A stretch of 64,000 nt of DNA from Saturnia japonica. Lineage: Eukaryota; Arthropoda; Insecta; Lepidoptera; Saturniidae. Position 1 is the first letter of the stretch. Each line of letters opens with the position of its first letter. Positions 10,601-19,514 of this stretch are shown here, one piece after another. The stretch lies in assembly GCA_033032175.1 (NCBI GenBank), contig CM065312.1:62001-126000 (forward strand), read 5' to 3'. Under the pieces are notes generated by a model. That model had not been told where the DNA came from. It made no database searches and saw only the letters and a list, made by a program, of their open reading frames with translations. Made by a program: the position numbers and the translations under genes.

Positions 10601-13600
10601 TTTTTCTAATCACATGTTTAATTACAGCTTATAAATAATAATTGCGTCAATTTTTTTGTTGTAAGCCGAGTCCGCCTTTCATGTATTGTCAGACCAGCTT
10701 TTGAAAATACACGCTCGCATGGCACGGACGTGGCAGTGATGTTGAGTCTTTTGAGCATGTATTGATATAGCCGCGGATACACAGCTTTTCGCTCATTCCA
10801 CCAGAGCAAAGGATATTCCGTTCTTTTTATTAGCGGTTCTGCTATTTATTTATGAAACTCTACAATGCCCGCTGCAGTTGGATTTTGGGGAATGAGAACA
10901 GAAGTTTCGGCGTCAAATTCGTCCCAAATAGAGCCGGATTCACCAGATTGTATTACTGGCTGCTGTGGAATTGGTATTTCTTGAATTGATTCTCTTTGTG
11001 TGCCAATTCTGGACTTTATTGTTGAGGCAACTCTGTTGAAATTTTCGACGTTATTAAATCCGCTTTTTTTAAATCGCGGATCTAATATCGTAGCCTCACA
11101 AAGAAGAACATTGCGTTCTACTTCTCCAAACTTTGCATGCATTTGCGATTTCAGGGTGTTATGTAGGCTTACAATTTTTTGTAAGCTATTGGGAGAATAT
11201 TTTTTAAGCATTCGGTTAATTATTTTGCAAAACACAATGTATTTGGACGCAGACACATAATCTTCACCACTAACTTCTACGGTGACATCATAGAAAATTT
11301 TTAAAAGTTCAGTCGCGTTTTCAATTAATGACCAATCTTCCTGAGGTAAACTTAAGTCTGGTCTCATTATTGCAAGTGTGGAGATAATGGCTTCTTTTAT
11401 TTTTATAAATCTCGTTAGCATGTCGTAGGTAGAATTCCAGCGCGTAGAGATATCTTGCTTGAGCTTTAGCTGGGAGATATTCATTTGCTCTTGAATGTTC
11501 TTTGATTTTTTCGTTGCGAGATTACTTCGGTGAAAATATTCTACGACAGTCTTAACTCTATTCACCGTGTCAGATATTTCAGTGATGCTCGCTTGCACAA
11601 CTAAATTAATAGTGTGCGCAAAGCAGGAAATTGAACGCCAGCCACCAATTCGAATAGCACCTAGTATATTTGGAGCATTATCACTGACTACTACATTCAC
11701 GTGCCGATGTATGTTCCATTCAACAAATTTCTCTTCCAAGAAGTTTTTGAGGTTCACACTGGTGTGTTTCTCCTGAAATTCAATACACCCAATCATCACT
11801 GTGCATAGCTTGTGGGTGTCGATGTCAATAAAGTGCCCAGTGATAGCAATGTACCCATCGTTCACAATGGAGGTCCAGGCGTCGGTCGTTATACAAATAG
11901 ATGCCGCTTTTGTTATTCGTTTTTTGACAGATTCTAAAAGCTTATTGTAAACTTTAGGAAGCAGGCTTTCAGAGAGAGTTTTCCGGGTCGGCAGAGTATA
12001 TCCCGGATTTAACATCTCGACGAACTTCCGGAATTCAACTTCTTCAACCATTTGAAGGGCATGATAACCTTTGGCAATCATTTTCACCAACTGTTCGTCA
12101 AGCAATAGTACTCGGCTCGTCGGTAATGTTTTTTTCGATACCACAAAATCTGACATTGAAGGAGCTGCCCAGTTAATTGGTCTACTTGGTAATGGTTGGT
12201 TGACTGTCAACGCTTGTGGTGCTAGATTCACAATGGTTGAAAGTACCGGTTGTGCTTTACTAGAGTTATTAACAGTTGCAAGCTGTCTGCTGCTGTTAAT
12301 TTCTATAGTAGGATGCATGGACTTAATATGCCGGTTCAGGCTTCCTATTGAACTGGAATGAATGGCCAGTATACGAGAGCAATAGCAACATTTTGCCTGT
12401 TTATTCGGAGTCACTTCCTCGAAGTGATTCCACAGCTGGCTGCTTTTTCTCTTAGACGCCATACCTAAATTAATTTATTTACACACACTTACAATATTTT
12501 ATGTTATTATATTTACACACACACACTCTTCCAATATTAATATATATAAATATATCTAAATGAATTTATTTACACAAACCTTGGAATATTATTTCTATTT
12601 ATTCACACTTTAACTCAAGTAACAGATCGAAATTATTTTTTACAAAAACAGCAAATACTTCACAAATCAACTTTTTATTTATATCTCCACTGCATAAATA
12701 ACCTTGACCGCGTAAACTAATACCCAACACGCTAATGAACACATTATAATTCAAAACATTAAAATAAACGAAAGAAAGCGAGCAAGTTATGATTTATAAG
12801 TTGGTCGGTGTCAAAGAAATTTAAGCTTTATTAGGAATGCAATAGAAGCATAACGGAGGCAGAATCCTATCAAACGGCGGACATTCGTTGTCGTTCGCAC
12901 AATATTACTCGAACCTTTACGATGCTGACCGATTGACACTCGAACATTACAGTACACGTCAGTACCTACGTACAGTACTTAGAACGCGACGGACCTATGC
13001 CTTAACCTCTTGCTATGGAACGTCATGTTTAGAGTTATGTGACATGCTAAATTTTGTTGGGTTATAGGTACTGTTACAGTACGCGGTCGTGACATATTAC
13101 GCGTAATACATGACTCGCAGTACTTACACATGTCTACGCGCCAGTGTCTTCGTTGATTTAGCATAAAACGAATCGTATCGCTCCGACAAAATCGTGCCGT
13201 TGAGCCTGACCACGCGCACATATCAAAACCCTTGTAATTTGGAAGAAAGGATCCATCTTCGGGCAGTTTGTGACTCAAAATTGTGAGTACCTCTTTTCCT
13301 ATCCTACCTATATTTGTTCCCCATTATCACATCGGTTCACATATGAATTTCACTTAGCATTCGTATATACATTAAAATCTTTAATCTTTAATTTTAATAA
13401 ATACATACAGTCCACTCATTATCGCGCAAACAGATGTTATACCATATCTTCCTTAACTTTTTTGGTATTGTACTTTGAACTTCGAAGATACACATGGGAA
13501 CTCTCCAAAAAAATTTTAAGTTGGTTTCCTTTTTTGTTAAAAATTGTCTTGTTTATTGTGTAATATTAAACGAAGTGTATGTACACATCACAAATTGTGC

Positions 13601-16600
13601 CTTATATACTAAATATTTATGTTTATAGTAACACGTACTAACAAGTTTAATTCTGAATTTGAAACAACAGGCCTGAATAGTTAATATTAAAATATAGTAT
13701 TGAGTAGTGAGGAGCTACATGGAAAAATATCGACGTCAATATCGAAATGAAGACATCGTTGATAGGTATGTGGCCTGTGGTCTGTGGTGCACCACACAAA
13801 TGTTGTAACCGTGCGGGGCTCAGGTGGTGGTGTTTCTATTGTTTATTATATGTCATCTAATGTATCGGTCGTGAGCGAGGAGCGACACAACTCTACATTG
13901 TACTCTTCAGTCGTCAATACAACTTGCAATCGACATCATGTTATTTTATTCTTGCATACAACAGTACACCTTATTACAGTCACCAGATGGATAACCTCTT
14001 TTAAGAAAACTTAGTGATAGATGTTTTAGAAAATCTAATATTAATATTCAAAGTCAACATTGATGTTTCGAAAAAAATGTCACAGAAACGTAAAAAATAC
14101 TATGTAATACAAAAAGTATAAATAAGTTATATAAAACACAATGAAGGGCAGAACATGTTTTTATTTTTAGAATTCCCAGAACGAGCTGTTCCACAAAATG
14201 TACGAGCACATGAGCCAGCAAGAGATGCCACTCAAAAACGAAGACGGAATATTCAAGTACCTATATGAATTGCTGTGTTAGTAAACCCCTCGACACCTCG
14301 CCAACCTGCCACTTGCCCCTCGCCCCTCACCACCCGTCCGTCGCCCATCGGCCAACGATCATTTGTTTTAATGAATAATTACGAAATACGTAGGTATATA
14401 AAGATAAATAAGTCTGCCATAGAGACAATATTGTAAGAAGTAAGTGTTAATCGCGTGACGCGTGGATGCACACTGCACACGACACGCTGCACACTGCACA
14501 CTGTACACAACACACTGCACACTGCACACGACACACTGCACACTGCACACTGTACACAACACACTGCACACTGCACACGACACACTGCACACTGTACACA
14601 ACACACTGCACACTGTACACAACACACTGCACACTGCACACGACACACTGCACACTGCACACAACACACTGCACACGACACACTGCACACTGCACACTGT
14701 ACACAACACACTGCACACGACACACTGCACACTGTACACAACACACTGCACACTGTACACAACACACTGCACACTGCACACAACACACTGCACACTGCAC
14801 ATGACACACTGCACACTGTACACAACACACTGCACACTGCACACGACACATTGCACACGGCGCACGGCACACTGCACTTGCGTTGCGTTCGTGTTTGTAT
14901 TCCAGCAGATTCATTTATAATAATACTAGCTGTGTGTGCCCCGCGGTTCCACCCGCGTATAATTTAAAACAAATAACTGATTGATGGTTTATAATACATA
15001 ATTACTTATAGACATCGTTTCATGCGTCACATCGCACGACTCAATCGCGCAACTACTACTATGACCCGAGCCGAGTGTTCAATTATTTTAATACATATTC
15101 CATTATCTCTCAAACTATACGTCTAAATAACATAATATAAAGGGCAAAGTGTATCTTCATATAATCCTCATGATGACGAAACAGCTCTTAAGGATTAATA
15201 TTACTAAAAATAATGCTCATTAAACACTTTATAATTCTCAAATGTTTGTCACAAAATATCATATTATGGTTTATGTATATAATATAGTGTCGCGGACTTC
15301 TTTATAAATATACTAAGGACTACTATTTATGTAGATCAATGTATTTCGTGTTTCCAACGGCACTGCGTGCTGCTGCGTGCTGCTGCGTACTGATGCGTAC
15401 AGCGGAGCACGAGCGGCAAATCGTAATCTTCCTTGAGAAAAAAACATCGTAACTAATGACTATTTTATTTTCATTTAGTTCTTAGGTATATTTATTATTA
15501 TATGTTTACTATGAAATAATAACTATACTGTATGTAAATAGTATCTCGTGGGTTATTTTGTTACCACATGCGCACATACCCAGACCCACCCCAAGTTCGC
15601 TCGGGTACAATTTACAAAGTGGTTTATTTTATGCTTAAAAACGTCTGATTTAGAGTTTATCGCTTTAATAAAGTTAGATCATAACTTCATGACTGCCGCT
15701 TTAATCTAGTGTTCCTAAAAGCGACTGCTATACTCGAGGTCCTAGGTTCGATTCCTAGGTCGAGCAAAGTGTTATTGGATTTTTCTAAGAAATTATCAGT
15801 AGAAGCTCGGAGTTTGGCTTTGTGCTCGATTAATGGCATTAATAGGCTCGCCCCCTATTACATGAGAGCTAAACCATACCAGGCGAACTGTGGGTGTACG
15901 CTTTTGCCTAACACTTCGGGGATACAGGCGTGATGGTATGTTATGAATCTTCATATTTATGAATAGTGCGTCTAGCTCGCGACGCGCAATTCATCATAAG
16001 TTCGGGAGTACCGGCCAACCGACCGAAACCGGTTTTGCTGAGAGGGAATTTCTTAGTATTCTTGTAAATGGAAAACTGTTAATTACAATGTTCATGTATA
16101 TTAAATGCCCAAGTCAACTAACAAATTTGTCTGGATATAGATTAATACTAAATTGGAAAAAATAGCTTCACAAATAACGTAATATCTTAAATTATTATGA
16201 TGAAGATAAAAATAGTTACTGTGAGTCAACCTTAGGAAATAAATATATGCCATCGCGGACTCTTCTCTAGGCTTTTTGAAGAACCATAATTCTTTACATC
16301 GATATTTTGATGTATCTCATAAGGTTTAGCCAGCGTAAGCCATGTAAGCGTCGAAAATCAGTTTTTGACGAATTGATTACAAATAATTCAATTTTTTGTA
16401 CTATACAAAAACATAATTGGTATGAATTGTATATTGTAAAATATTAGAGAAAACTGCATTAAAATTCGTTGCGTAGTTTAAATGATCTAAGCGTACATAT
16501 GGGTCAGACAGACAGACAGCGGGAAGCGACTTAATTTTATACTATGTATAGACAAAGATATATTATACGTCGGTAAAATAATGCTATAGAATAAAAATAA

Positions 16601-18481
16601 AAAACGAATCTGGCTGTTAGTTCCAGAGATAAGCGCATTCAAACAAACAATCTCTTTATATAGTTATTTAGTGGTGGCTATTTTTAGCTTGGAATCAAAT
16701 GGCCGCGAGTGAGATGGGTTTATACAGATTATTGATATTGATTTTTGTTAAGTCGCAAGTCGAGGTCATCCTGAATCGGTTTAACCGCATGCGCTGACAA
16801 CGCGTAATCGTTAATGATACGGAAATACAATGTTCTACAATAATATTGCTCCTTAGTATATCTTATAAAAAAATTAACGATAGCATATGATATATATTAT
16901 ATATCTATATAGATATATCTTATAAATAAGCTACAATAAAGTATTTTGTGAAAAAGTTCTGTTGAAAATTAAAAAGTGATTTATAAGCATTATTTTTAGA
17001 CATAGCATATTAATCCTTAGGAACAAAAGTTACTTCATTATAAAGACAATTTTATGAAGTTCAATTTTTCTCTGTATAGTATGTTATTTGGACACATAGC
17101 TTACGAGATAATGAAAAATTAAAATAATTTATAGTTGTGAGAAGAACAATTATGATAGACTACACGGGCGCGTTGGCGGCGCGGTGTTTTTCGGATAAAA
17201 ATAACACGGGTGAAACCGTGGGGCACAGCTAGTATAGAATAAATAATCGTTGGGTCTATCCACCATGTAGGTACCTATTTATTTAATCATAAAATGTTTC
17301 CAACATCTATAAGAACATTAGTGAAATTAAATTCGTCGCCTCGGCAGAGTCGAGAACGAGGACTACGCGTTCCTCATGGAGTCGACCAGCATCGACTACG
17401 TCACCGAGCGCAACTGTAAGGTCTACAAGGTGAGCTAGAGAGTGTATAGCGTCCCCCGCACCCCGTGCACCCATTGCGCCCCACGCGCCCCCTGCGCCCC
17501 TGCACCCCCTGCGCCCCATGCACTCACCGAGAGTTAATTCCACAGGTGGGTGACGTACTCGATAGCAAGGGCTACGGGATTGCAATGAAGAAAGGTGAGT
17601 CAGGTCCCGCACCAGCACCAGCGCTCGTATTGAGATAGCAAGGCAATGGTCGCTACGTCGCCACCTCGCCACGTCGCCACTCGCTTACTCGTCACATATT
17701 ATTATTTACGTTATAGATTCCGAGTTCAGGCACGCATTGAACCTAGCTCTGCTGAACCTGCAGGAAGCAGGCGTACTGCGGGAGATGGCTCGCTTGTGGT
17801 GGGAAGAGAAGAACGGAGGAGGAGCATGCAAGGTGACCGTGACCGCATCGCGACTCTCTCACGGGTGCATACTGTAAGCGTGTTGTTCTGACCTCGACCA
17901 CGAATATTTGCAGGACGAGGAGGACTTCGAGAGCCAGGAGCTGCGGATGGCGAACTTTTTGGGGCTGTTCCTGGTGCTAGCGGTGGGCAGCGCGCTCGGC
18001 ATCGTGATCTCGTGCTGCGACCTAGCGTGGGCGGCTGCTCGGCGCCGCACTGACCCTCCGGTCTCCTACGCGGCGCGCTTCTGGGCGGAGTTGCGCTTCG
18101 TGTTCCGCTTTGAACAGTCCGTGAAGCCGCTACAGGTTCCACTCACTTGACACCCTCAGAGCTGAGAGTCCCTGTGCGAGCCATCTCTTAATTTGCATCC
18201 CGTTCCAGGGCCTTCTCATCAAACCGGAGAGCGAATCGATAGAGCGACGGTGCGCAAGTGCGAAACGCGACTCTCCCGGGGATGTAGAAGAGGAGCATGA
18301 GCAGGGGGAGGAGGAGGGTGAGGGGGAGATGCGATCCAGGTCCGCGGCGGCGGCGCGCAGGCGCTCCTCTATGCACGCGGCGAGCGTCCGGCTCGCACGT
18401 CACACTTCCCCCGTGACGTCACCGCCCGCGCCCCCGACACGCACGCGCGTCGCTTCCACCCCCCGAGTCGCAAAGCGCTGA
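4509..18481 (+). CDS. Kainate-type ionotropic glutamate receptor subunit, 5'-incomplete (14 exons, 747 codons visible)
   Basis: The product would be a glutamate-gated cation-channel subunit of the plasma membrane. Exons: 4509-4658, 4731-4993, 6060-6290, 6377-6440, 6524-6669, 8043-8204, 8546-8745, 8815-9016, 14171-14256, 17348-17429, 17546-17594, 17717-17832, 17914-18135, 18209-18481; all junctions are in phase with GT-AG borders. Order in the partial protein: rest of the amino-terminal domain (1 to about 205), S1 (about 206-330), M1, pore loop M2, M3 (about 339-435), S2 (about 440-590), M4 (about 595-620), cytosolic tail. Agonist contacts of the family are kept (T294, R299, S466/T467, E512), as is the S2 cysteine pair (C524, C582). 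Two pore positions are unusual: Leu397 at the Q/R site and Thr433 in SYTANLATL (family SYTANLAAF). The gene lies head-to-tail with the MFSD6 gene. Among insect kainate-type subunits I cannot name the orthologue. Confidence 0.94.
4731..4993 (+). CDS. iGluR exon b: amino-terminal domain
   Basis: Continues 'GLRLFDPEAATVRDMMGNW' and ends 'ADTLLNYLRS' before a gtacat donor. The segment is alanine- and leucine-rich (GC-rich codons), more divergent from family members than the neighbouring exons. Acceptor 'taatgtgcag'. Confidence 0.85.
5585..5785 (-). repeat. tRNA-derived SINE, minus strand
   Basis: Read on the minus strand: 'ttcgctcgggtacaatttac', an A-box-like 'tagcctaatgg', a B-box-like 'ggtcgactccc', then 'gagcaaagtgttattggatt'. 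This is the same order as the SINE at 15575-15940. The tRNA-like start and the shared body support a tRNA-derived SINE in receptor intron 2. Confidence 0.75.
5860..5937 (+). repeat. Pentamer repeat (catgt/cacgt)
   Basis: About 15 tandem units of catgt, cacgt and, at the end, tgtgt/gttgt lie in receptor intron 2, 120 bp before exon c. Confidence 0.9.
6060..6290 (+). CDS. iGluR exon c: end of amino-terminal domain and linker to S1
   Basis: Encodes 77 residues, including 'GEVSWEPDGGRREVQLQVVE' (the strand-rich end of the domain) and 'GLWSPRAGLSW', and ends in the first S1 strand 'RTFTVLIAP'. Phase 0 on both sides, acceptor 'gtgtcgcag'. Confidence 0.85.
6377..6440 (+). CDS. iGluR exon d: S1, agonist-clamp entry
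   Basis: Encodes 'SQPYVMAQESTLRLTGNDRY' and ends in EG, matching the 'PYVM...L.GN.RYEG' segment of the S1 half of the ligand-binding domain; the tyrosine that packs over bound glutamate is kept. Donor gtgagc in phase 1. Confidence 0.88.
6524..6669 (+). CDS. iGluR exon e: S1
   Basis: Encodes 'GFCIELIKKLAEILKFNYTF' and then 'DGRYGTYDNATGKWNGMLG', a canonical kainate-receptor S1 core (FCIDLL...LNF.Y, G.WNGM.GEL). It ends with 'IEDP' in phase 0. Confidence 0.92.
6748..6799 (+). repeat. Pentamer-type simple repeat (gtcgc-like)
   Basis: About ten imperfect copies of a 5-bp unit of the type gcgtc/gtgtc lie early in intron 5 of the receptor gene, about 80 bp after the donor. Confidence 0.8.
7200..7370 (-). 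repeat. Dispersed repeat of lepidopteran type, copy in reverse orientation
   Basis: Read on the minus strand this segment carries 'gtgcggaaccctaattcttt' and then 'gaaagtcc..tcaaaat.ggtt'. The same order occurs on the plus strand at about 38780-38965 and 51300-51475. It resembles the 3' part of a common lepidopteran interspersed element; the class was not resolved. Confidence 0.6.
7741..8042 (+). repeat. Minisatellite ending at a splice acceptor
   Basis: Seven imperfect units of about 35-52 bp each start with 'gttcccgtataattgatg' or a near variant and end in a GT/GC-rich part. The last unit ('gttcccttataattaatg' onwards) ends exactly in 'gcatgcgcag', which is the acceptor of receptor exon f at 8043. 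The array therefore supplies the 3' splice-site context. Confidence 0.9.
8043..8204 (+). CDS. iGluR exon f: S1 agonist-binding core
   Basis: Encodes 'DIDFAVTDLTITSDREKAVD' and then 'FTTPFMNLGIAILFRKP'. The arginine that binds the glutamate alpha-carboxylate (R299) and T294 are present. The family proline of 'PLTIT' is Asp (D292). The donor was placed at GGT|gtgagt so that phase 0 joins VWICLGL of M1. Confidence 0.93.
8546..8745 (+). CDS. iGluR exon g: M1 and pore loop M2
   Basis: Encodes M1 ('VWICLGLAYLLTSLVLYVV') and the re-entrant pore loop 'NALWFNLGAVLLQGSEIAP'. The family has 'MQQG' or similar in the loop; here the Q/R site (first Q) is Leu, codon CTG at 8720-8722, while the following Gln, Gly and the acidic residue are kept. 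Donor gtgagt, phase 2. Confidence 0.93.
8815..9016 (+). CDS. iGluR exon h: M3 and start of S2
   Basis: Encodes 'SAWWLFALVITSSYTANLAT' and then 'LLATKSNSEEI'. The highly conserved M3 gate motif SYTANLAAF reads SYTANLATL; the Thr codon is 8897-8899. It continues into S2 with 'YGAKAGGSTYTFFK', keeping the Ser-Thr pair (S466, T467) that binds the glutamate gamma-carboxylate. Confidence 0.93.
9017..9754 (+). other. Receptor intron 8, part before the hAT element
   Basis: Non-coding; a T-rich run lies near 9608-9625. No further repeat family is recognised. The 8-bp target duplication 'cgcgccag' at 9747-9754 marks the left border of the inserted element. Confidence 0.6.
9755..13136 (-). mobile_element. 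hAT transposon (3382 bp) in the receptor intron, transposase on the minus strand
   Basis: The borders are supported by a perfect 8-bp target duplication 'cgcgccag' (9747-9754 and 13137-13144) and terminal inverted repeats beginning 'tagacatg'. Inside is a zf-BED hAT transposase read from 12462 downwards. The subterminal regions (about 9755-10160 and 12946-13136) are rich in short repeats such as 'agtact'. A 602-bp derivative made of just these ends lies at 22477-23078 in the opposite orientation. Insertion is antisense to the host gene. Confidence 0.95.
10618..12462 (-). pseudogene. hAT transposase (ZBED-like) with one in-frame stop
   Basis: The frame opens with 'MASKRKSSQLWNHFEEVTPN' and a BED zinc finger (CCYC...H...H) in the first 50 residues. 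The RNase H-fold transposase core follows (TDAWTS, then VVSDNAPNI, then ISTRWNSTYDM). After residue 538 one TAA (10846-10848) interrupts the frame; the same frame then continues for 75 more residues through the C-terminal hAT dimerisation segment (ATSVPCERVFSKAGL). The whole would be 614 codons with a single nonsense change and no frameshift. A truncated protein without the dimerisation helix is the expected product. Confidence 0.9.
13145..14170 (+). other. Receptor intron 8, part after the hAT element
   Basis: About 1 kb of intron without a recognised feature; the short open frames here show no family resemblance. It ends in the acceptor 'tatttttag' for exon i. Confidence 0.6.
14171..14256 (+). 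CDS. iGluR exon i: S2
   Basis: Encodes 'NSQNELFHKMYEHMSQQEMP' and then 'LKNEDGIF', the S2 helix between the Ser-Thr pair and the glutamate-contacting Glu. It ends in phase 2 before gtacct. The exon is surrounded by large introns (5.2 kb and 3.1 kb). Confidence 0.85.
14462..14878 (+). repeat. Minisatellite of CACTGCACAC / CACTGTACACAACA units
   Basis: About 415 bp are built almost only from the words cactgcacac, cactgtacacaa and cacgacacac in varying order, with a period of 11-12 bp and higher-order mixing. It lies 205 bp after the donor of exon i in receptor intron 9. The repetition leaves all six frames open for 110-170 codons, giving His/Thr-rich or Cys/Val-rich frames that are not genes. 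Confidence 0.95.
14925..15574 (+). other. Receptor intron 9, middle part
   Basis: A short lepidopteran end-motif ('gccccgcggttccacccgcg') sits near 14938-14957. The rest, including a ctgcgtgctg-type triplet at 15365-15400, shows nothing recognisable. Confidence 0.5.
15575..15940 (+). repeat. tRNA-derived SINE
   Basis: The segment holds a perfect RNA polymerase III B box ('ggttcgattcc', near 15747-15757) after an A-box-like stretch near 15700, followed by 'gagcaaagtgttattggatt'. A relative on the minus strand at 5585-5785 shares 'ttcgctcgggtacaatttac', the B-box area and that following phrase. Transcription by Pol III is inferred from the boxes only. Confidence 0.75.
15885..16551 (+). repeat. 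Dispersed repeat of about 670 bp, copy 1
   Basis: It runs from 'gaactgtgggtgtac' to 'gcgggaagcgacttaatttt' and 'actatgtat', and is matched almost end to end by 20340-21108 in the same orientation. The 3' end phrase is familiar from lepidopteran SINE/LINE tails. It directly continues the SINE-like segment at 15575-15940, so the two may be one composite element. Confidence 0.75.
16560..17347 (+). other. Receptor intron 9, last part
   Basis: AT-rich; a self-complementary AT stretch lies near 16880-16925. A reversed 'ctagctgtgccccacggttt' motif lies near 17212-17231. Nothing coding was seen before the acceptor at 17347. Confidence 0.5.
17348..17429 (+). CDS. iGluR exon j: S2 glutamate contact
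   Basis: Encodes 'VENEDYAFLMESTSIDYVTE' and then 'RNCKVYK'. E512 of 'MEST' corresponds to the family glutamate that binds the ligand amino group, and C524 is the first cysteine of the S2 disulfide. Confidence 0.92.
17546..17594 (+). CDS. iGluR exon k: S2
   Basis: A 49-bp exon encoding 'VGDVLDSKGYGIAMKK', the family 'G.LLDSKGYGIA' segment. Acceptor 'ccacag', donor gtgagt in phase 1. Confidence 0.9.
17717..17832 (+). CDS. iGluR exon l: S2 end
   Basis: Encodes 'DSEFRHALNLALLNLQEAGV' and then 'LREMARLWWEEKNGGGACK'. The 'WW' pair and the closing cysteine (C582) of the S2 disulfide are in place. Confidence 0.92.
17914..18135 (+). CDS. iGluR exon m: M4 and start of the cytosolic tail
   Basis: Encodes 74 residues with the fourth membrane segment 'NFLGLFLVLAVGSALGIVIS' followed by CC and a basic stretch (AARRR). 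'SYAARFWAELRFVFRF' then matches the juxtamembrane helix of kainate receptors. Confidence 0.92.
18209..18481 (+). CDS. iGluR exon n: cytosolic C-terminal tail and stop
   Basis: Encodes a 90-residue hydrophilic tail: an acidic block (GDVEEEHEQGEEEGEGE) is followed by Arg/Ser/Ala- and Pro/Thr/Arg-rich sequence with several RRxS-like sites, ending 'STPRVAKR' and TGA at 18479-18481. No family domain or canonical PDZ ligand is seen at the C terminus. Confidence 0.85.
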   Translation, partial: GLLIKPESESIERRCASAKRDSPGDVEEEHEQGEEEGEGEMRSRSAAAARRRSSMHAASVRLARHTSPVTSPPAPPTRTRVASTPRVAKR

Positions 18482-18704
18482 TACCCAGCCTCCACCTTCA
18501 CGCCATCATCGAAACCCGTAGCCTAAATTCACATTCGATGAGCTGATATAGAACGCTGATTGGTATGCTGCATACACTCCTCACGTACAGATCACGTACC
18601 GGATAACACTCAACAATTAAAAGACGTAAAAGAGGAAAAACAAAATAATTACTTTTTAAGAGAAGTTGTGTTCGAAAGGAGACTAGAATTAACTATATAC
18701 TGCA

Positions 18705-18710
18705 AATAAA
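18705..18710 (+). terminator. Candidate poly(A) signal of the receptor gene
   Basis: AATAAA lies 224 bp after the receptor stop codon. Another AATAAA occurs near 19047, so the true end is uncertain. Confidence 0.5.
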
Positions 18711-18987
18711 TCTTAAATGTACGACATTCTTCAATTTATTTATATTCTGTGCTTATATTATAAGGACTCCCTCGGCATATCATCTAAACCAGACGTCCCA
18801 GTGCGACCGCGGGGTGAGGGGCAAGGGGCGCTTGGTGAGGGGCGAGGGGTGAGGGGCCCGGGCGTGAGCATCGAACAGAATACGCACAAAAATAATTAAG
18901 AATTTAAACGAGTAATATGTAATGAAGTGGAGACACGAGTGACGAGGTACTAGGTAGCGTCGCACGGTACAACTGCAGTCCTAATGT

Positions 18988-19022
18988 ACCCGACCCGACC
19001 CGACCCGACCCGACCCGACCCG
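18988..19022 (+). repeat. (cccga)n simple repeat
   Basis: Seven units of the pentamer lie between the receptor 3' end and the MFSD6 promoter region. Confidence 0.9.
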
Positions 19023-19149
19023 CGGTGGCGTGCCTTATAACGTTTTAATAAATACTTCTTTAAACATTATAGTTTTATTACACCTAAAGATAGAATTAAT
19101 TCCAAATGGTGGTCCCAGGAGGCGTCTCATAAATGCTATTGACTAACGA

Positions 19150-19422
19150 CATACCTGGGCGTGGCAATCTCACCGCAGCAGAACTATCCTCCGAGACGTC
19201 CGGTGAGTTCGAGGCACACGACATGTCTTCTGGTCCCGGGCAGAGCTAGGACGCCGCGTGGTGGTAGGTCGGGGACCGCGGGGGGGCCCGGCCGATGGAG
19301 ACACGCATGCGCAAGCGGTATCGAGCGATTGCGACCCGGGTCGGATATCGGAGGGGCGCGGGCGGTGCAAGCGAGCTTGCCCGGCCACGGTCGGGGCGCG
19401 GCAGTCCGCTCCCAGTCACACC
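19150..19422 (+). promoter_or_regulatory. CpG-rich promoter / 5' UTR region of MFSD6
   Basis: A sharply GC- and CpG-rich block (about 19190-19550) stands out from the AT-rich surroundings and ends with the first coding exon of the MFSD6 gene. No TATA box was identified. The start of transcription is not determined, so 5' UTR and core promoter cannot be separated. Confidence 0.5.
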
Positions 19423-19514
19423 ATGGAGCCGCCGGGCGGAGCGCCGCCGCCGCCGCCGGGTGCAGCGCGCCCTCTCGTCCGGCCCGACGAGACCGGCGAG
19501 GTGGACACCACCAG
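19423..19514 (+). CDS. MFSD6: MFSD6 exon 1 with start codon
   Basis: Encodes 30 residues: 'MEPPGGAPPPPPGAARPLVR' then 'PDETGEVDTT'. The context 'cacaccATGG' fits an animal start. Donor AG|gtgcga in phase 2; the split Arg joins 'YPAPKD' of exon 2. Confidence 0.85.

Noticed and set aside
14368..14967. Six overlapping frames of 110-170 codons on both strands
   Set aside because: They are produced by a stop-free minisatellite; composition is only the repeat words and no start, splice or family evidence exists.
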